From NCBI RefSeq assembly GCF_006861795.1, contig NZ_VDGH01000018.1:1-37351 (forward strand): a DNA stretch of 37,351 bases. Direction: 5' to 3'. Position numbers and translations under genes: made by a program. The notes below the pieces were generated by a model. It was not told the origin of the DNA. It made no database searches and saw only the letters and a program-made list of their open reading frames with translations. Shown piece by piece: positions 8,117 through 16,121 of this stretch (its first letter is position 1; every line of letters begins with the position of its first letter). Source of the DNA: Psychrobacillus lasiicapitis. Lineage in GTDB: Bacteria; Bacillota; Bacilli; Bacillales_A; Planococcaceae.

Positions 8117-8989
8117 CTAACCAAAGATTTGTGCAGTTATAGCAAACAACTCTTTATTCCTATGTGGTATATTATTAGCGTTTTTTATCATTACTGGAGG
8201 ATTACTAACGTTTACAAATCCACTTTCCTCCAAGAACAACATTAACTCATCATTACTGGATGGCACATCAATCCTTAGTTTTCCTTGATGATTAAGAACT
8301 AACTCATTAATTATTAAAAAAGCTGTTTGTGCATCTGGTGCTATAATAGGTCCTATCAATAAATTTACTGGACCTAATATGGATAACCCAAATCCAATAA
8401 TCTTACCCTTTAAATTTCTAACAACTAAGCATTTTTTAGATTGATTTATTCTGTTAATTAGTAACTTTCTTCTCTTATTACCAAATGCAGCCGAATCTAA
8501 TTCAATAATTTCATTAATTTCATTCTCACGGTATGTCTCTATGGTAATTTCCAGTTGATTATTAAACATTTTAGATGGAATATAGTTATCGGTTAAATAC
8601 TTATGTACACAGTCGACTGTAATAAAGCCCAATTTTTCATATAAGGGTTTTCCATCCTCAGTTGAAATTAACATTATAGTGGTATTTTGAGAAACACTGT
8701 CTATACATTTCTGGGTAGCTTTTTTTCCTAAACCTAAACCTCTATATTCGTTATTAACAATAACCATACCAATTGAAGCTAAATCAGTATCATAAGGTAT
8801 TATTGCAGCACTTGAAATAATTTTCCCCACAGCATTTTTATGTCCGAATATTTTACCAGATGACATAACAGTTCTGATTTCATATTCATCATAGTCCCAG
8901 CCAACTGAGCTGGAAAGTTCCACTAAACCCAAAACATCATATTTACCAAACTCCATTAATTCTAATGCTATTTCATTATCTATATGCAA
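8117..8989 (-). CDS. Double-domain GNAT N-acetyltransferase
   Basis: The first GNAT domain spans about residues 10-135 and keeps the acetyl-CoA pyrophosphate loop EYRGLGLGKKA and the following PLYEKLGF. A second, GNAT-like domain covers about 145-290 (GFGLSILGPVNLLIGPIIAP, LFLEESGF), matching the architecture of the family with a C-terminal Acetyltransf_18-type half. The start is TTG at 8989 behind GGGGGGATTTCTA; no ATG fits better. The substrate is unknown. The end of a second, related gene survives as a relic at 10805-10954. Repeat copies flank it (8086 and 9041). Confidence 0.8.
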   Translation of the reverse strand: MHIDNEIALELMEFGKYDVLGLVELSSSVGWDYDEYEIRTVMSSGKIFGHKNAVGKIISSAAIIPYDTDLASIGMVIVNNEYRGLGLGKKATQKCIDSVSQNTTIMLISTEDGKPLYEKLGFITVDCVHKYLTDNYIPSKMFNNQLEITIETYRENEINEIIELDSAAFGNKRRKLLINRINQSKKCLVVRNLKGKIIGFGLSILGPVNLLIGPIIAPDAQTAFLIINELVLNHQGKLRIDVPSSNDELMLFLEESGFVNVSNPPVMIKNANNIPHRNKELFAITAQIFG

Positions 8990-9040
8990 TAGAAATCCCC
9001 CCAGTTTTCATTCTATTCTCAGCATAATTTACTATCTGAC

Positions 9041-9110
9041 CTTATTCAACTAACCTGCACATTAGTTCAAGTAGAATAAGAAAAACGCCCCTACATATTG
9101 TAGGAACGTA
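9041..9110 (+). repeat. Composite intergenic repeat with terminator stem
   Basis: The left core TTCAACTAACCTGCACATTA and its GTTCAAG arm are followed by AATAAGAAAAACG. A stem CGCCCCTACA-TAT-TGTAGGAACG comes next at about 9086-9110. On the minus strand the stem is followed by TTTTTCTTATT, making a good terminator for the methyltransferase gene. The stem sequence is unrelated to those of other copies. Confidence 0.75.
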
Positions 9111-9120
9111 TTATAAACAT

Positions 9121-9855
9121 TTACTTTTCTGCTGAAATTATTAAGAACATAGGTCTACGTAGTTCATCTTTCATTTCAGGAATACTGTTTAACATTTCCT
9201 CAGAGGGAATTGGTTCCTTGACTGTTCTTATATTAAAACCAGCAGTAACTAAGTCATTGATATAAGTTGAAAATGTACGATGATATTTTATTACATATTC
9301 AGTTAGGAATGATGTTTCACGTAATCCTTCCGATTGGTAATTGTCAACTGCCCAATGCAGTCGATTCCCTTTATCATCATAATACCAATCTTGTTCGCTC
9401 CGAGAAGTGAAAATTGGATGTTCAACCGAAAATACAAAAGAGCCACCAGGCTTTAAACAATCATAGACCTTTTTACAGAATGCTTCAAAAGATTTAATAT
9501 AATGAATTGCCAATGAACTGATGACAACATCAAATTGAGAGTCTAAAAAATCAATGTCCTCAATTGGCATATTAATGTATGAAATTAAGGAATCATTTGT
9601 CATTTCACGAGCTTGTTGAAGCATTTTTTCAGATATATCTACTCCAATAACAGACCTCGCTTGCTGATCACTAGCATAACGACAATGCCAGCCGAAACCG
9701 CATCCCAAATCAAGTACGCTTTTATTTTGGAGTTCGGGTAAAAGTTCTTTTAATACGTGCCATTCTCCTGCACCTTCAAGTCCTTTGACTGACCGTGCCA
9801 TTTTTTTATATGCAGAAAAGAAATTATCATCATCATATTTATTTTGCTTCATCAT
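9121..9855 (-). CDS. Class I SAM-dependent methyltransferase
   Basis: The Rossmann-fold SAM site is plain: motif I VLDLGCGFGWHCRY (residues 47-60), GVDISEKML for the acidic ribose-binding loop, FDVVISSLAIHYI as motif IV-like and LKPGGSFVFSVEHP after it. The 244-aa length fits the small Methyltransf_11/25-type enzymes, whose substrates cannot be read from sequence. The start is the first of two ATGs, behind TAGGAGTTGTATAA. The gene is monocistronic, with a repeat/terminator directly after the stop and another repeat 130 bp upstream of the start. Confidence 0.85.
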   Translation of the reverse strand: MMKQNKYDDDNFFSAYKKMARSVKGLEGAGEWHVLKELLPELQNKSVLDLGCGFGWHCRYASDQQARSVIGVDISEKMLQQAREMTNDSLISYINMPIEDIDFLDSQFDVVISSLAIHYIKSFEAFCKKVYDCLKPGGSFVFSVEHPIFTSRSEQDWYYDDKGNRLHWAVDNYQSEGLRETSFLTEYVIKYHRTFSTYINDLVTAGFNIRTVKEPIPSEEMLNSIPEMKDELRRPMFLIISAEK

Positions 9856-9985
9856 TTATACAACTCCTAAATATTAAGATTGCCTCCTAAAATTAAAACA
9901 AAATCTAATTCAGGAGGCTACCTATCTCCTTCTAATCATTTCTTTCACCTCATTAAAATTTAGTATACATAGTATAACACAGTAC

Positions 9986-10062
9986 TTATCGAACTAAACT
10001 GCAGCGTAAGTTTAATAAGGTAAAAGACATTACTCCTTCTTGAAGTAAAGCGCCCTTTAGTT
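9986..10062 (+). repeat. Composite intergenic repeat, full copy
   Basis: Core GAACTAAACTGCAGCGTAAG, then TTTAATAAGGTAAAAGA, then a stem (ATTACT-CCTTCTTGA-AGTAAA) and the right core GCGCCCTTTAGTTTATG. It is closely related to the copies at 3559-3640 and 28875-28970. It lies immediately 3' of the minus-strand P-loop gene that ends at 10078. Confidence 0.75.
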
Positions 10063-10077
10063 TATGAATAAATTTTT

Positions 10078-10734
10078 TTAAACAAAAAAAGGATTATCTA
10101 ATTCATTATTATTAATGACTACATCTGCAATAAGGTGCGGGGAGTGTTGGGCTAAATAGAGTTTCGAAGCAACATGATACCTCTTAAGGAACATTTCTTC
10201 TGCTTTTTCAAAACTTCCAAATGCCAGTTCTTCTCGTTTTGCCCCTCTTTTCCTTGCTAACTCAAAGTCCGTTTCAACAAATATTTTAAAATCGAATAGG
10301 TCACATAAGTCCTTTTTAAATAAGAAAGTTCCATCAATAATGAAAATCGTATCTATATTTGCTATTTTTAATTCTGGGTTCACATACACGTCCTTTGTTA
10401 AATCGAATGAATTTTCCTGATATTGGAGGTTTCCCCCAGGACCTAAAGGTATTAAAAGTTTATGCTTAAAAGAATTATAATCATGAGCATCTTCATAATA
10501 ACCAATAGCTGATTCCTTACCTTGTCTGTATCGAATAACTCTTGGATTATGAAAATTGTCTATGCTAGTCCTGATTACATCCATCTTTCTACTTCGAAGT
10601 TCTTCCATAAGTTCATTAGCAAACGTTGTCTTGCCAGATGAAGTTATTCCACTAACCCCTACTCTAATTGGATGTAGTCTTTTTAAACATATTATTCTAT
10701 ATGCTATATCTGAAATAAGTTCACTCCTTAACAT
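10078..10734 (-). CDS. Uridine-kinase-like P-loop phosphotransferase
   Basis: The Walker A loop is GITSSGKTT (residues 29-37), preceded by the strand IRVGVS. TSIDNFHNPR at about 56-65 matches the DDFH-type motif of the uridine kinase/phosphoribulokinase group, and IFIIDGTFLF is the Walker B-like strand. RKRGAKREELAFG and RYHVASKLYL resemble the lid and C-terminal part of bacterial Udk-like proteins. Substrate identity is uncertain because these paralogues have diverged from true Udk. The ATG at 10734 has only a weak GGGAAG site. A stronger AAGGAG lies just inside the frame but leads to no standard start codon. Confidence 0.75.
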   Translation of the reverse strand: MLRSELISDIAYRIICLKRLHPIRVGVSGITSSGKTTFANELMEELRSRKMDVIRTSIDNFHNPRVIRYRQGKESAIGYYEDAHDYNSFKHKLLIPLGPGGNLQYQENSFDLTKDVYVNPELKIANIDTIFIIDGTFLFKKDLCDLFDFKIFVETDFELARKRGAKREELAFGSFEKAEEMFLKRYHVASKLYLAQHSPHLIADVVINNNELDNPFFV

Positions 10735-10769
10735 CTAGCTTCCCACTTTCCATTCATATTTTTTCCTAC

Positions 10770-10795
10770 TTGAACTAAGCACCAATAGTTGAATA
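10770..10795 (+). repeat. Degenerate composite repeat core
   Basis: CTTGAACTAAGCACCAATAG followed by TTGAAT keeps the AACTAA and AGTTGAA arms around GCACC. It stands between the P-loop gene and the GNAT relic, where a repeat copy would be expected from the pattern elsewhere. Confidence 0.45.
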
Positions 10796-10804
10796 TTGCT
10801 GGCT

Positions 10805-10954
10805 CTATCCAAACATTAGAGCAACAATAGTAAATAAATTCTTTTTCCTGTATGGCATATCTACAGAGTTCTTTATCATAACAGGTGGTTCACTAACTTT
10901 AATTAAACAACTTATCTAGATGAAGAACATTAAATCGTAATTACTGGATGTTTG
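10805..10954 (-). pseudogene. C-terminal relic of a GNAT gene related to the one at 8117-8989
   Basis: The minus-strand frame ends IKVSEPPVMIKNSVDMPYRK then KNLFTIVALMFG and TAG at 10805-10807. The intact gene at 8117 ends VNVSNPPVMIKNANNIPHRN then KELFAITAQIFG. Upstream of this the relic reads QTSSNYDLMFFI, a stop, then ISCL, against DVPSSNDELMLFLEESGF in the intact gene. The rest of the relic is gone: the next element to the right is a repeat copy. DNA between 10735 and 11192 holds only this relic and repeats. Confidence 0.75.
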
Positions 10955-10997
10955 CATGATAAATTCCATTATCTGTTTCTGATAGAATACTTCTACT

Positions 10998-11092
10998 AGA
11001 ATAAAGGCTTTACCCCTCTTGAAGTAAATCAACCGTTAGCTGAAATTTTACACAGCTGCGCTTATTAAACAATCGCGCCAGATAGCTGAAGA
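10998..11092 (+). repeat. Composite repeat copy, variant right half
   Basis: The segment TAGAATAAAGGCTTTACCCC then TCTTGAAGTAAATCAACC and GTTAGCTGAAA is the stem and right core. About 15 bases on, TGCGCTTATTAAACAATCGC and GCCAGATAGCTGAAG look like a further diverged core. It lies 100-190 bp 3' of the peptidase E gene. Confidence 0.55.
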
Positions 11093-11192
11093 AAGTTCTA
11101 CACACCCTTGCTTTCTGTATAACGAAGAAATAATCCTATTCTGCATAGTGCTCCTTCACTAAATTTAGAAATTTAGACATAGCCATTCTCAA

Positions 11193-11849
11193 CTAGAGGG
11201 TCTCATCCAATTTATGAATATTTGAGTGGGAAATTAAATATACATTGCCAAAAATGTCAGTTTTGTCTCCCTTTATACGTACAGCACAATCTTTGTTCGA
11301 TACATAAATGTTCATTTCCTCCGATAAGTGAGACAGTTCGCGTTGAACAAGCGCAATGTTATTTTCAAGATCAAAATGAGATAGTACGGAAAAATCATCA
11401 AGGCCGATTCCCTCGTATACAGAGCGATTTTCAACTTTATATCCAAGGTTTTTCGAACATAACCATTTAGCGGACATGTTGATCGCACCAGCGCTTGCTC
11501 CCAGAACAACGGCTCTGCTTTTTTTTATCAAGTCCGACAATTCATATTCCTTTAAAAAACCATTTTGCCTAAACGTATTTCCACCCAACATGAAAATGAC
11601 AGAAGCATCTTGGATTAATGCTTGGGCTTCTTCCTTCTGTAGGCGATAATTAATCAAATGATATTCATCAAACAATATGCCGGCTTGGTCAAGCCACGAG
11701 CGTTCAGTAGCACCATCTTCTTCATAAAAAAATGGATTCGAGCTAATCATGACAAGCGATTTTCTATCAGTTATATCCTCCTGTAACACCCTGCCCAGAT
11801 TCTTTGGAAAAAAGTTGCTAAACCAGCCTAAATAATAGTGAGTTTTCAT
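11193..11849 (-). CDS. Peptidase E-like serine peptidase (family S51)
   Basis: The family's signatures are present: MLGGNTFRQNGFL, the nucleophile motif GASAGAINM (Ser in the middle) and VLSHFDLENN with a conserved His/Asp region. The length of about 218 aa fits alpha-aspartyl dipeptidases and related S51 peptidases such as B. subtilis YgaJ. These act in the cytoplasm; the substrate here is unproven. I place the start at ATG 11849, preceded closely by GGGGGGACTT. An in-frame ATG four codons upstream (11861) has no ribosome binding site. Confidence 0.85.
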   Translation of the reverse strand: MKTHYYLGWFSNFFPKNLGRVLQEDITDRKSLVMISSNPFFYEEDGATERSWLDQAGILFDEYHLINYRLQKEEAQALIQDASVIFMLGGNTFRQNGFLKEYELSDLIKKSRAVVLGASAGAINMSAKWLCSKNLGYKVENRSVYEGIGLDDFSVLSHFDLENNIALVQRELSHLSEEMNIYVSNKDCAVRIKGDKTDIFGNVYLISHSNIHKLDETL

Positions 11850-12072
11850 AAGTCCCCCCATAGAAGTTTGTAAACAATATTAATTTCTGTTTTGCTTATT
11901 CTGCTTTCTTGTCAAGAATAATCTGGATGAACTGTAACATGCCAAATCAATGTCATTATTTTCTATAAGATCATTAATTTCTTTATTAATATTGTTGCAT
12001 AAAGATTTTCTTTCAAGTATTTAATAAAAACTAATTCAAAACGGAAAGGTATTGCAATTTTCCATTTCGGAT

Positions 12073-13422
12073 TTAAGATACAACTTTTAACAACAAACAA
12101 ATTTCCTCAGCAATTCTTTTTATCCCAATTCGAATCTTACATTCTTCAATCTGAGATATGCTAAGTCTAATGATATTTTCTTTACGATATTGAGGAAGGA
12201 ACATTTCTGTAGCATTTTGTACAAGAATATTCTTTTTCTTTAGATTATTAACTAGGTATTCTGCCTTAACATGGGGTGGCAATATAATAGTCGAGTAAAA
12301 ACCAGATTCGGCACCTGAGAAAGTCACTTCGGACGGCAAGTAATCTAGAAAAGCCTGCTTTAGAGTTCTTGCTTTTTCATTGTACTTTTTCCTTAATCTC
12401 TCAATATGCGCATTATACATCCCGCTTTGCAAGTAAATCTCCAATGCTCCTTGTGTTAGCACAGGTGTATGTACATCTGCAGCAAATTTCACCTTTGTAA
12501 AAGAACGAACCAATTCACTAGGTAATACCACTAACCCTAACCTTAAACCGGGTAACAACACTTTAGAAAAACTTTTCGTATAGATTATTCTTCCGGATGG
12601 ATCAAAACAAAACATAGGATCTGCTTTTTTCTTTGAATCTAAATCCCCCATATAATCATCCTCGACAATAAAAACATCATACTTTTGAGCTAATTCTACA
12701 ATTTTTTTCTTCTCCTTATTGGAATAGCTATAGCCCGTCGGATTCTGGAATCTTGATACTGTATAAAAAAACTTGATGGGTTTATCCCGAAAGATCTTTT
12801 CAAGATATTTTAAATCGATTCCATCCCTTGTCATTTCTATTCCAATTGCATTAATTTCCCTTGTTGTTAAGGAATCTATAAAACTAAAATGAGTGGGTTG
12901 GTCAACACAGATTTCTGTTTTTCCATTGGGAAAAGGAAGAGATACTAAGAGATCCAATGCCTGTTGAGACCCCGAAACGACCCCTATCCTATCAGGTGGT
13001 GCGAAAACCTGTAAATTTTGAAGTTGTTTCGAAAGCTGAATGCGTAGCGTTGGTAACCCCATTGGATCTGAATATTGGAACATATCTTCTTTATAATACT
13101 CGATTGCTTGGTTGATACAGTGTTGGAAATCCCTATACGGCATATTATGTATATCTGGTCCTGCTGTTAGAAAGTCTATCACATCATTATTTTTCGTCAT
13201 TTCAGCGGGACGATTTTCTAGAAGAAAATATCCACTCTTAGGGACTGAGTACACCTTATGTTCCTTTTCCAACTCACTATAGGCGCGTACTACAGTATTA
13301 ATACTACAGGAGAACTCTTTGGAAAAAGCTCGGATGGAGGGAAGTTTCCCTCCCGGTCGTAATCGACCTTCGGCTATCCTTCGCTGAATTTCTTTGATAA
13401 TTTCTTCGTATTTAGTATCCAT
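12073..13422 (-). CDS. MocR/PdxR-type regulator (GntR wHTH plus aminotransferase-like domain)
   Basis: Residues 1-70 form a GntR-type winged helix (RPGGKLPSIRAFSKEFSCSI). The rest is a fold-type I aminotransferase-like domain with SRFQNPTGYS, VEDDYMGDL and the PLP-binding lysine in TKSFSKVLLPGLRLG (about Lys 287). MocR regulators sense an amino compound or PLP itself, and usually control a divergent neighbour. Here the neighbour is a class D beta-lactamase. The start is ATG 13422, behind GGAGTGGAGAGAAA. Upstream in-frame codons back to 13527 would overlap the regulatory region and have no good site. The effector is unknown. Confidence 0.88.
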   Translation of the reverse strand: MDTKYEEIIKEIQRRIAEGRLRPGGKLPSIRAFSKEFSCSINTVVRAYSELEKEHKVYSVPKSGYFLLENRPAEMTKNNDVIDFLTAGPDIHNMPYRDFQHCINQAIEYYKEDMFQYSDPMGLPTLRIQLSKQLQNLQVFAPPDRIGVVSGSQQALDLLVSLPFPNGKTEICVDQPTHFSFIDSLTTREINAIGIEMTRDGIDLKYLEKIFRDKPIKFFYTVSRFQNPTGYSYSNKEKKKIVELAQKYDVFIVEDDYMGDLDSKKKADPMFCFDPSGRIIYTKSFSKVLLPGLRLGLVVLPSELVRSFTKVKFAADVHTPVLTQGALEIYLQSGMYNAHIERLRKKYNEKARTLKQAFLDYLPSEVTFSGAESGFYSTIILPPHVKAEYLVNNLKKKNILVQNATEMFLPQYRKENIIRLSISQIEECKIRIGIKRIAEEICLLLKVVS

Positions 13423-13442
13423 TTTCTCTCCACTCCATCCCT

Positions 13443-13500
13443 CTGTATGGGTACACAAGGGTTTTTTATGTACTTCTATTATTTCATGTATCCCGTATAG
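13443..13500. promoter_or_regulatory. Imperfect inverted repeat between mocR-type and bla genes
   Basis: CTGTATGGGTACA (13443-13455) and TGTATCCCGTATAG (13487-13500) are related as an inverted repeat: the complement of the second is CTATACGGGATACA. They lie about 45 bp apart in the 128-bp divergent region. The second overlaps a TATAGT that could be the beta-lactamase -10 box. No good -35 box precedes it, which would fit activator-dependent transcription. Binding by the MocR-type protein is an inference. Confidence 0.5.
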
Positions 13501-13550
13501 TAAAAATAACAAATTTTCTAAAAACATTAAAGGAAAAAGGAGGAATAAAA

Positions 13551-14342
13551 ATGACGTTTTACAAGAATATGTTAATTATCTTACTTTCTATGGTTCTATT
13601 GATAGGATGGTTTTCTCCAATGTCAGCAGCTGAAGCCCCTGTAAAAGACTTAGAAATTGCTCATTTATTTGATGGGAAAGAAGGAACAATGGTATTGAAG
13701 AACATGAGAAATGAGCAAACATACGTATTTAATAAAGCAAGAAGTTCAGAAAGAATGACACCAGAATCTACATTCAAAGTACTTAATGCGTTGATTGGTT
13801 TGGAAGCTGAAGCTGTCCGGGATGAATATGAAGTCAAAAGATGGGATGGTATAGTTAGGCAGTTTGAGACTTGGAACAGAGACCATACTTTAGGTTCAGC
13901 TATGAGAGAATCAGCTATTTGGTTTTATCAGGATATGGCAAGAGAAATTGGCTTTTCGAGGATGCAAGAGAAATTTTCTAAATTAAACTATGGCAATAAA
14001 GACTTGAGTGGAGGAATTGATCAATTTTGGCTCGACAGCAGCTTAAAAATATCTGCAATTGAACAAGTAGATTTTATGGAACAGCTTGTAAAAGAAGACC
14101 TTCCATTCAAAGAAAATCTTCAAAAAACTGTTAAAAGAATGATGATACTAGACGAACAAGATGATTATGTCCTTCATGGGAAAACAGGCACGAGGCTTTC
14201 AGATATGGGACTTGGATGGTTTGTGGGTTTTGTTAAAACGGAAAAAAATGTGTGGCTATTTGCAGTAAACTTAAAAGGAAGTGGCAGTGAAGCTAAAAAT
14301 ATTGCGATTGAAGCTTTAAAAGAAAAAGAGATTATCAAGTAA
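13551..14342 (+). CDS. Class D (OXA-type) beta-lactamase
   Basis: An N-terminal signal peptide (MTFYKNMLIILLSMVLLIGW, cleavage near SAAEA) precedes the serine hydrolase domain. Active-site motifs are PESTFK (Ser 73, Lys 76), SAI at 121-123 in the SxV position, YGN (147-149), FWLDSSLKIS and KTGT (211-214). WNRDHTL is also typical of class D. The 263-aa length is normal. The protein would act outside the membrane on penicillin-type drugs; the spectrum cannot be read from sequence. The start has AAAGGAGGAATAAAA upstream. It is divergent from the MocR-type regulator, a suggestive pairing for control. Confidence 0.93.
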   Translation: MTFYKNMLIILLSMVLLIGWFSPMSAAEAPVKDLEIAHLFDGKEGTMVLKNMRNEQTYVFNKARSSERMTPESTFKVLNALIGLEAEAVRDEYEVKRWDGIVRQFETWNRDHTLGSAMRESAIWFYQDMAREIGFSRMQEKFSKLNYGNKDLSGGIDQFWLDSSLKISAIEQVDFMEQLVKEDLPFKENLQKTVKRMMILDEQDDYVLHGKTGTRLSDMGLGWFVGFVKTEKNVWLFAVNLKGSGSEAKNIAIEALKEKEIIK

Positions 14343-14523
14343 ATGATCTATTTTCATTAAACAAAGAGATGTTATATTAAGACATTAATCGTATTTTGTC
14401 CACCCATATGACATACTTCATGAAATTAGTGATAAATTATTTTCCTTTTTTAATAAAACTTAAGAGGATTTCTTAATTGAGCATAGAAAAAATATATGTG
14501 CAAACAAAAAATAGGAGGCTACT

Positions 14524-14919
14524 ATGACTAATTTAATTTCACATATCGCTACACTGGAAATACCAGTTACTAATTTAGAAGAATCTTTAGGGTTTTATAT
14601 CGATATCCTTGGGGCCGAAGTCCACTTTCAAGGTGAAAAAAATGCGATGCTTACTATGAAATCAAAAGGAGTTCCAACGATTTTCTTGGTTGAGACTGAA
14701 GAGATTAATGGATTATCATTCAGAAATACAAATACTGATATCGTTCATAGCATTATTGACTTTTATACTCCTTCCCTAAAAGAATTATATGAGTGGCTTG
14801 AAGGAAAACAAGTTGAAGTAGGTCCTTTAAATTTACAAGGAGAATTTGGTGGTTTTGGATTTAAAGATCCTTCTGGAAATTGGTTAAGTGCCTGCAATAT
14901 CCTTCACCCAGAACAATAA
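14524..14919 (+). CDS. VOC-superfamily protein (glyoxalase/bleomycin-resistance fold)
   Basis: The 131-aa single-gene protein has the paired beta-alpha-beta-beta-beta modules of the VOC fold: LEIPVTNLEESLGFYIDILG at the start and FGFKDPSGNWLSACN near the end. The expected metal-site positions are partly kept, so it may be an enzyme or a binding protein. The specific substrate cannot be assigned. The ATG has an ideal AGGAGGCTACT site. It follows the beta-lactamase by 180 bp with no clear terminator between, so some read-through is possible. Confidence 0.8.
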   Translation: MTNLISHIATLEIPVTNLEESLGFYIDILGAEVHFQGEKNAMLTMKSKGVPTIFLVETEEINGLSFRNTNTDIVHSIIDFYTPSLKELYEWLEGKQVEVGPLNLQGEFGGFGFKDPSGNWLSACNILHPEQ

Positions 14920-15017
14920 AAACATTTTTTACTATTTAAGATACAGGCGTAATTTTTTTGCCTTTTATTCCATTACACATAATGATTATAATGCGACATA
15001 AAAACTCCCGCTTTCTT

Positions 15018-15108
15018 CTTCAACTAACCTGCTGCATAGCTCAATAAGAAAAAGAGCTGTTTGAACAGCTCAACGATATTCACCAAAGTACTCCGTTAGT
15101 AAAAATAT
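15018..15108 (+). repeat. Composite intergenic repeat, full copy
   Basis: Left core TTCAACTAACCTGCTGCATA with the AGCTCAATAAG arm, then AAAAA, then a perfect GAGCTGTT-TG-AACAGCTC hairpin (15054-15071), then a right core ACCAAAGTACTCCGTTAGTA. The stem is again unrelated to other copies. It is one of the few copies not directly beside a minus-strand stop codon. Confidence 0.8.
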
Positions 15109-15133
15109 AAATGCCACAATATCTCAACTGCTA

Positions 15134-15164
15134 TTGACAGGCACCAAATAAAATATGTTATGAT
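15134..15164 (+). promoter_or_regulatory. Probable sigma-A promoter for leader ORF and isochorismatase gene
   Basis: A perfect -35 box TTGACA (15134-15139) and a -10 box TATGAT (15159-15164) are 19 bp apart, slightly long. The transcript would begin near 15171 and carry a 50-nt leader before the ATG at 15222. Confidence 0.6.
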
Positions 15165-15221
15165 TCAATAGTCTAATTATTTTCATTATTTTAGACAATC
15201 TTTATTTTGGAGGTAGATATT

Positions 15222-15281
15222 ATGACAAACAATAGAAATGTTAGCTTTAAAATTGTAAGGGGATTCCGACTAACTATTTAA
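15222..15281 (+). CDS. Leader peptide ORF, 19 aa
   Basis: ATG at 15222 lies behind a strong TTTGGAGGTAGATATT site and encodes MTNNRNVSFKIVRGFRLTI, ending in TAA at 15279. The last seven codons and the stop lie inside the left arm of the hairpin at 15259-15299. A short, well-translated ORF overlapping a hairpin before a larger gene is the arrangement of ribosome-mediated attenuation, as at erm and cat genes. I know no named leader with this sequence. Translation is inferred from the ribosome binding site only. Confidence 0.6.
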   Translation: MTNNRNVSFKIVRGFRLTI

Positions 15282-15299
15282 ATAGTTTAGTGGTTCCCC
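15259..15299 (+). promoter_or_regulatory. Candidate attenuator hairpin overlapping the leader ORF
   Basis: GGGGA at 15259 pairs with TCCCC at 15295. Inside, CC pairs with GG and ACTAACTATT with AATAGTTTAGT, allowing one or two bulges. The loop is TA. The hairpin ends eight bases before the AAAGGGGAAA site of the next gene. It is followed by CATTTTG, a poor U-tract, so it may act on transcription pausing or on translation rather than as a strong terminator. Confidence 0.6.
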
Positions 15300-15322
15300 A
15301 CATTTTGAAAGGGGAAAATTAT

Positions 15323-15880
15323 TTGAATCAAACATTATTAGTCATTGATGCTCAACAAGAATTAATTGATGGGAATCAAGAAGAAAGTGCAGTTTTTAAT
15401 AAAGCTCAACTAATCACCAATATTAATTTACTCATCGAAAAAGCAAGGGAAGCAAATGTTCCAGTTGTATTTGTAAGGGATTTAGATGTTGCTGAAGGGA
15501 TAGGAAAAGGGTTTCAAATTCACGATGAAATTAATGTGCCTACTGATATAAAACTATTTGATAAAAAGGCAACCAATTCCTTTCACGGAACAGGACTTCT
15601 AAACCATCTAAGAACACAAGAAATTGAACATATCGTTATTGCGGGTTGCAAAACACAACATTGTATAGATAGTGCAGTCAGAACAGCTACTATTAGTGGG
15701 TTTGATGTAACATTAGTCGGTGATGCCCATTCAACAACAGCTAGTGATTTTTTAAGTGCAGAACAAATTATTAAGCACCATAATGAAACTCTTCACGGTC
15801 ATTACAATGTTGAAAACTTTTCAATTGTCAGAAAATCAGGGGAAGACTTGTTTCTTCCAACTCATGACTCATACAGGTAA
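15323..15880 (+). CDS. Isochorismatase-family cysteine hydrolase
   Basis: The 185-aa protein keeps the family triad: Asp 9 (LLVIDAQQEL), Lys 81 or 82 (LFDKKATNSF) and Cys 114 (GCKTQHCIDSAVRTA), with a following GFDVTLVGDAHST. The family hydrolyses isochorismate, nicotinamide, N-carbamoyl compounds and, in SttH enzymes, streptothricin; the substrate is undetermined here. The start is TTG at 15323, behind AAAGGGGAAAATTA. An upstream in-frame codon lies inside the hairpin. Control by the leader ORF is likely from layout. A DUF1272 gene follows by 42 bp. Confidence 0.85.
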   Translation: MNQTLLVIDAQQELIDGNQEESAVFNKAQLITNINLLIEKAREANVPVVFVRDLDVAEGIGKGFQIHDEINVPTDIKLFDKKATNSFHGTGLLNHLRTQEIEHIVIAGCKTQHCIDSAVRTATISGFDVTLVGDAHSTTASDFLSAEQIIKHHNETLHGHYNVENFSIVRKSGEDLFLPTHDSYR

Positions 15881-15922
15881 TAAAAAAAGTAGGACAATTG
15901 GAAGTCGAGGAGAATACATTAG

Positions 15923-16105
15923 ATGACATTAGAAATGAGAGATAAATGTGAACGTTGTAATTCTCTTTTAAGTGAGAATGCAATTGCTTATATTTGTGTT
16001 CATGAATGTACATTTTGCAAACCATGTACAGAAGATATGAAAGAAGTATGCCCCAACTGTGGCGGCGAACTTGTTAGAAGACCAAGAAAACAATTAAATA
16101 CATGA
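15923..16105 (+). CDS. DUF1272 small cysteine-rich protein
   Basis: This 60-aa protein has four Cys pairs: CERC near the start, ICVHEC, CKPC, and CPNC near the end. That layout suits one or two zinc sites and matches the DUF1272 family, for which no function is established. The ATG has CGAGGAG about ten bases upstream. It shares direction with the isochorismatase gene 42 bp before it and ends at a clear terminator, so the two are probably one operon. Confidence 0.8.
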   Translation: MTLEMRDKCERCNSLLSENAIAYICVHECTFCKPCTEDMKEVCPNCGGELVRRPRKQLNT

Positions 16106-16121
16106 ACTTTAGTTTCAGAAT

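Larger units (their letters stand above)
14920..15221. other. Intergenic stretch: weak terminator, repeat, promoter and leader region
   Basis: After the VOC stop an AGGC-GTAATTTTTTT-GCCT dyad followed by TTTTATT may be a weak terminator (about 14944-14967). The composite repeat follows at 15018-15108. The rest holds the promoter for the leader ORF and isochorismatase gene, and a GTCTAA/TTAGAC dyad at about 15171-15195. No gene is seen. Confidence 0.4.
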
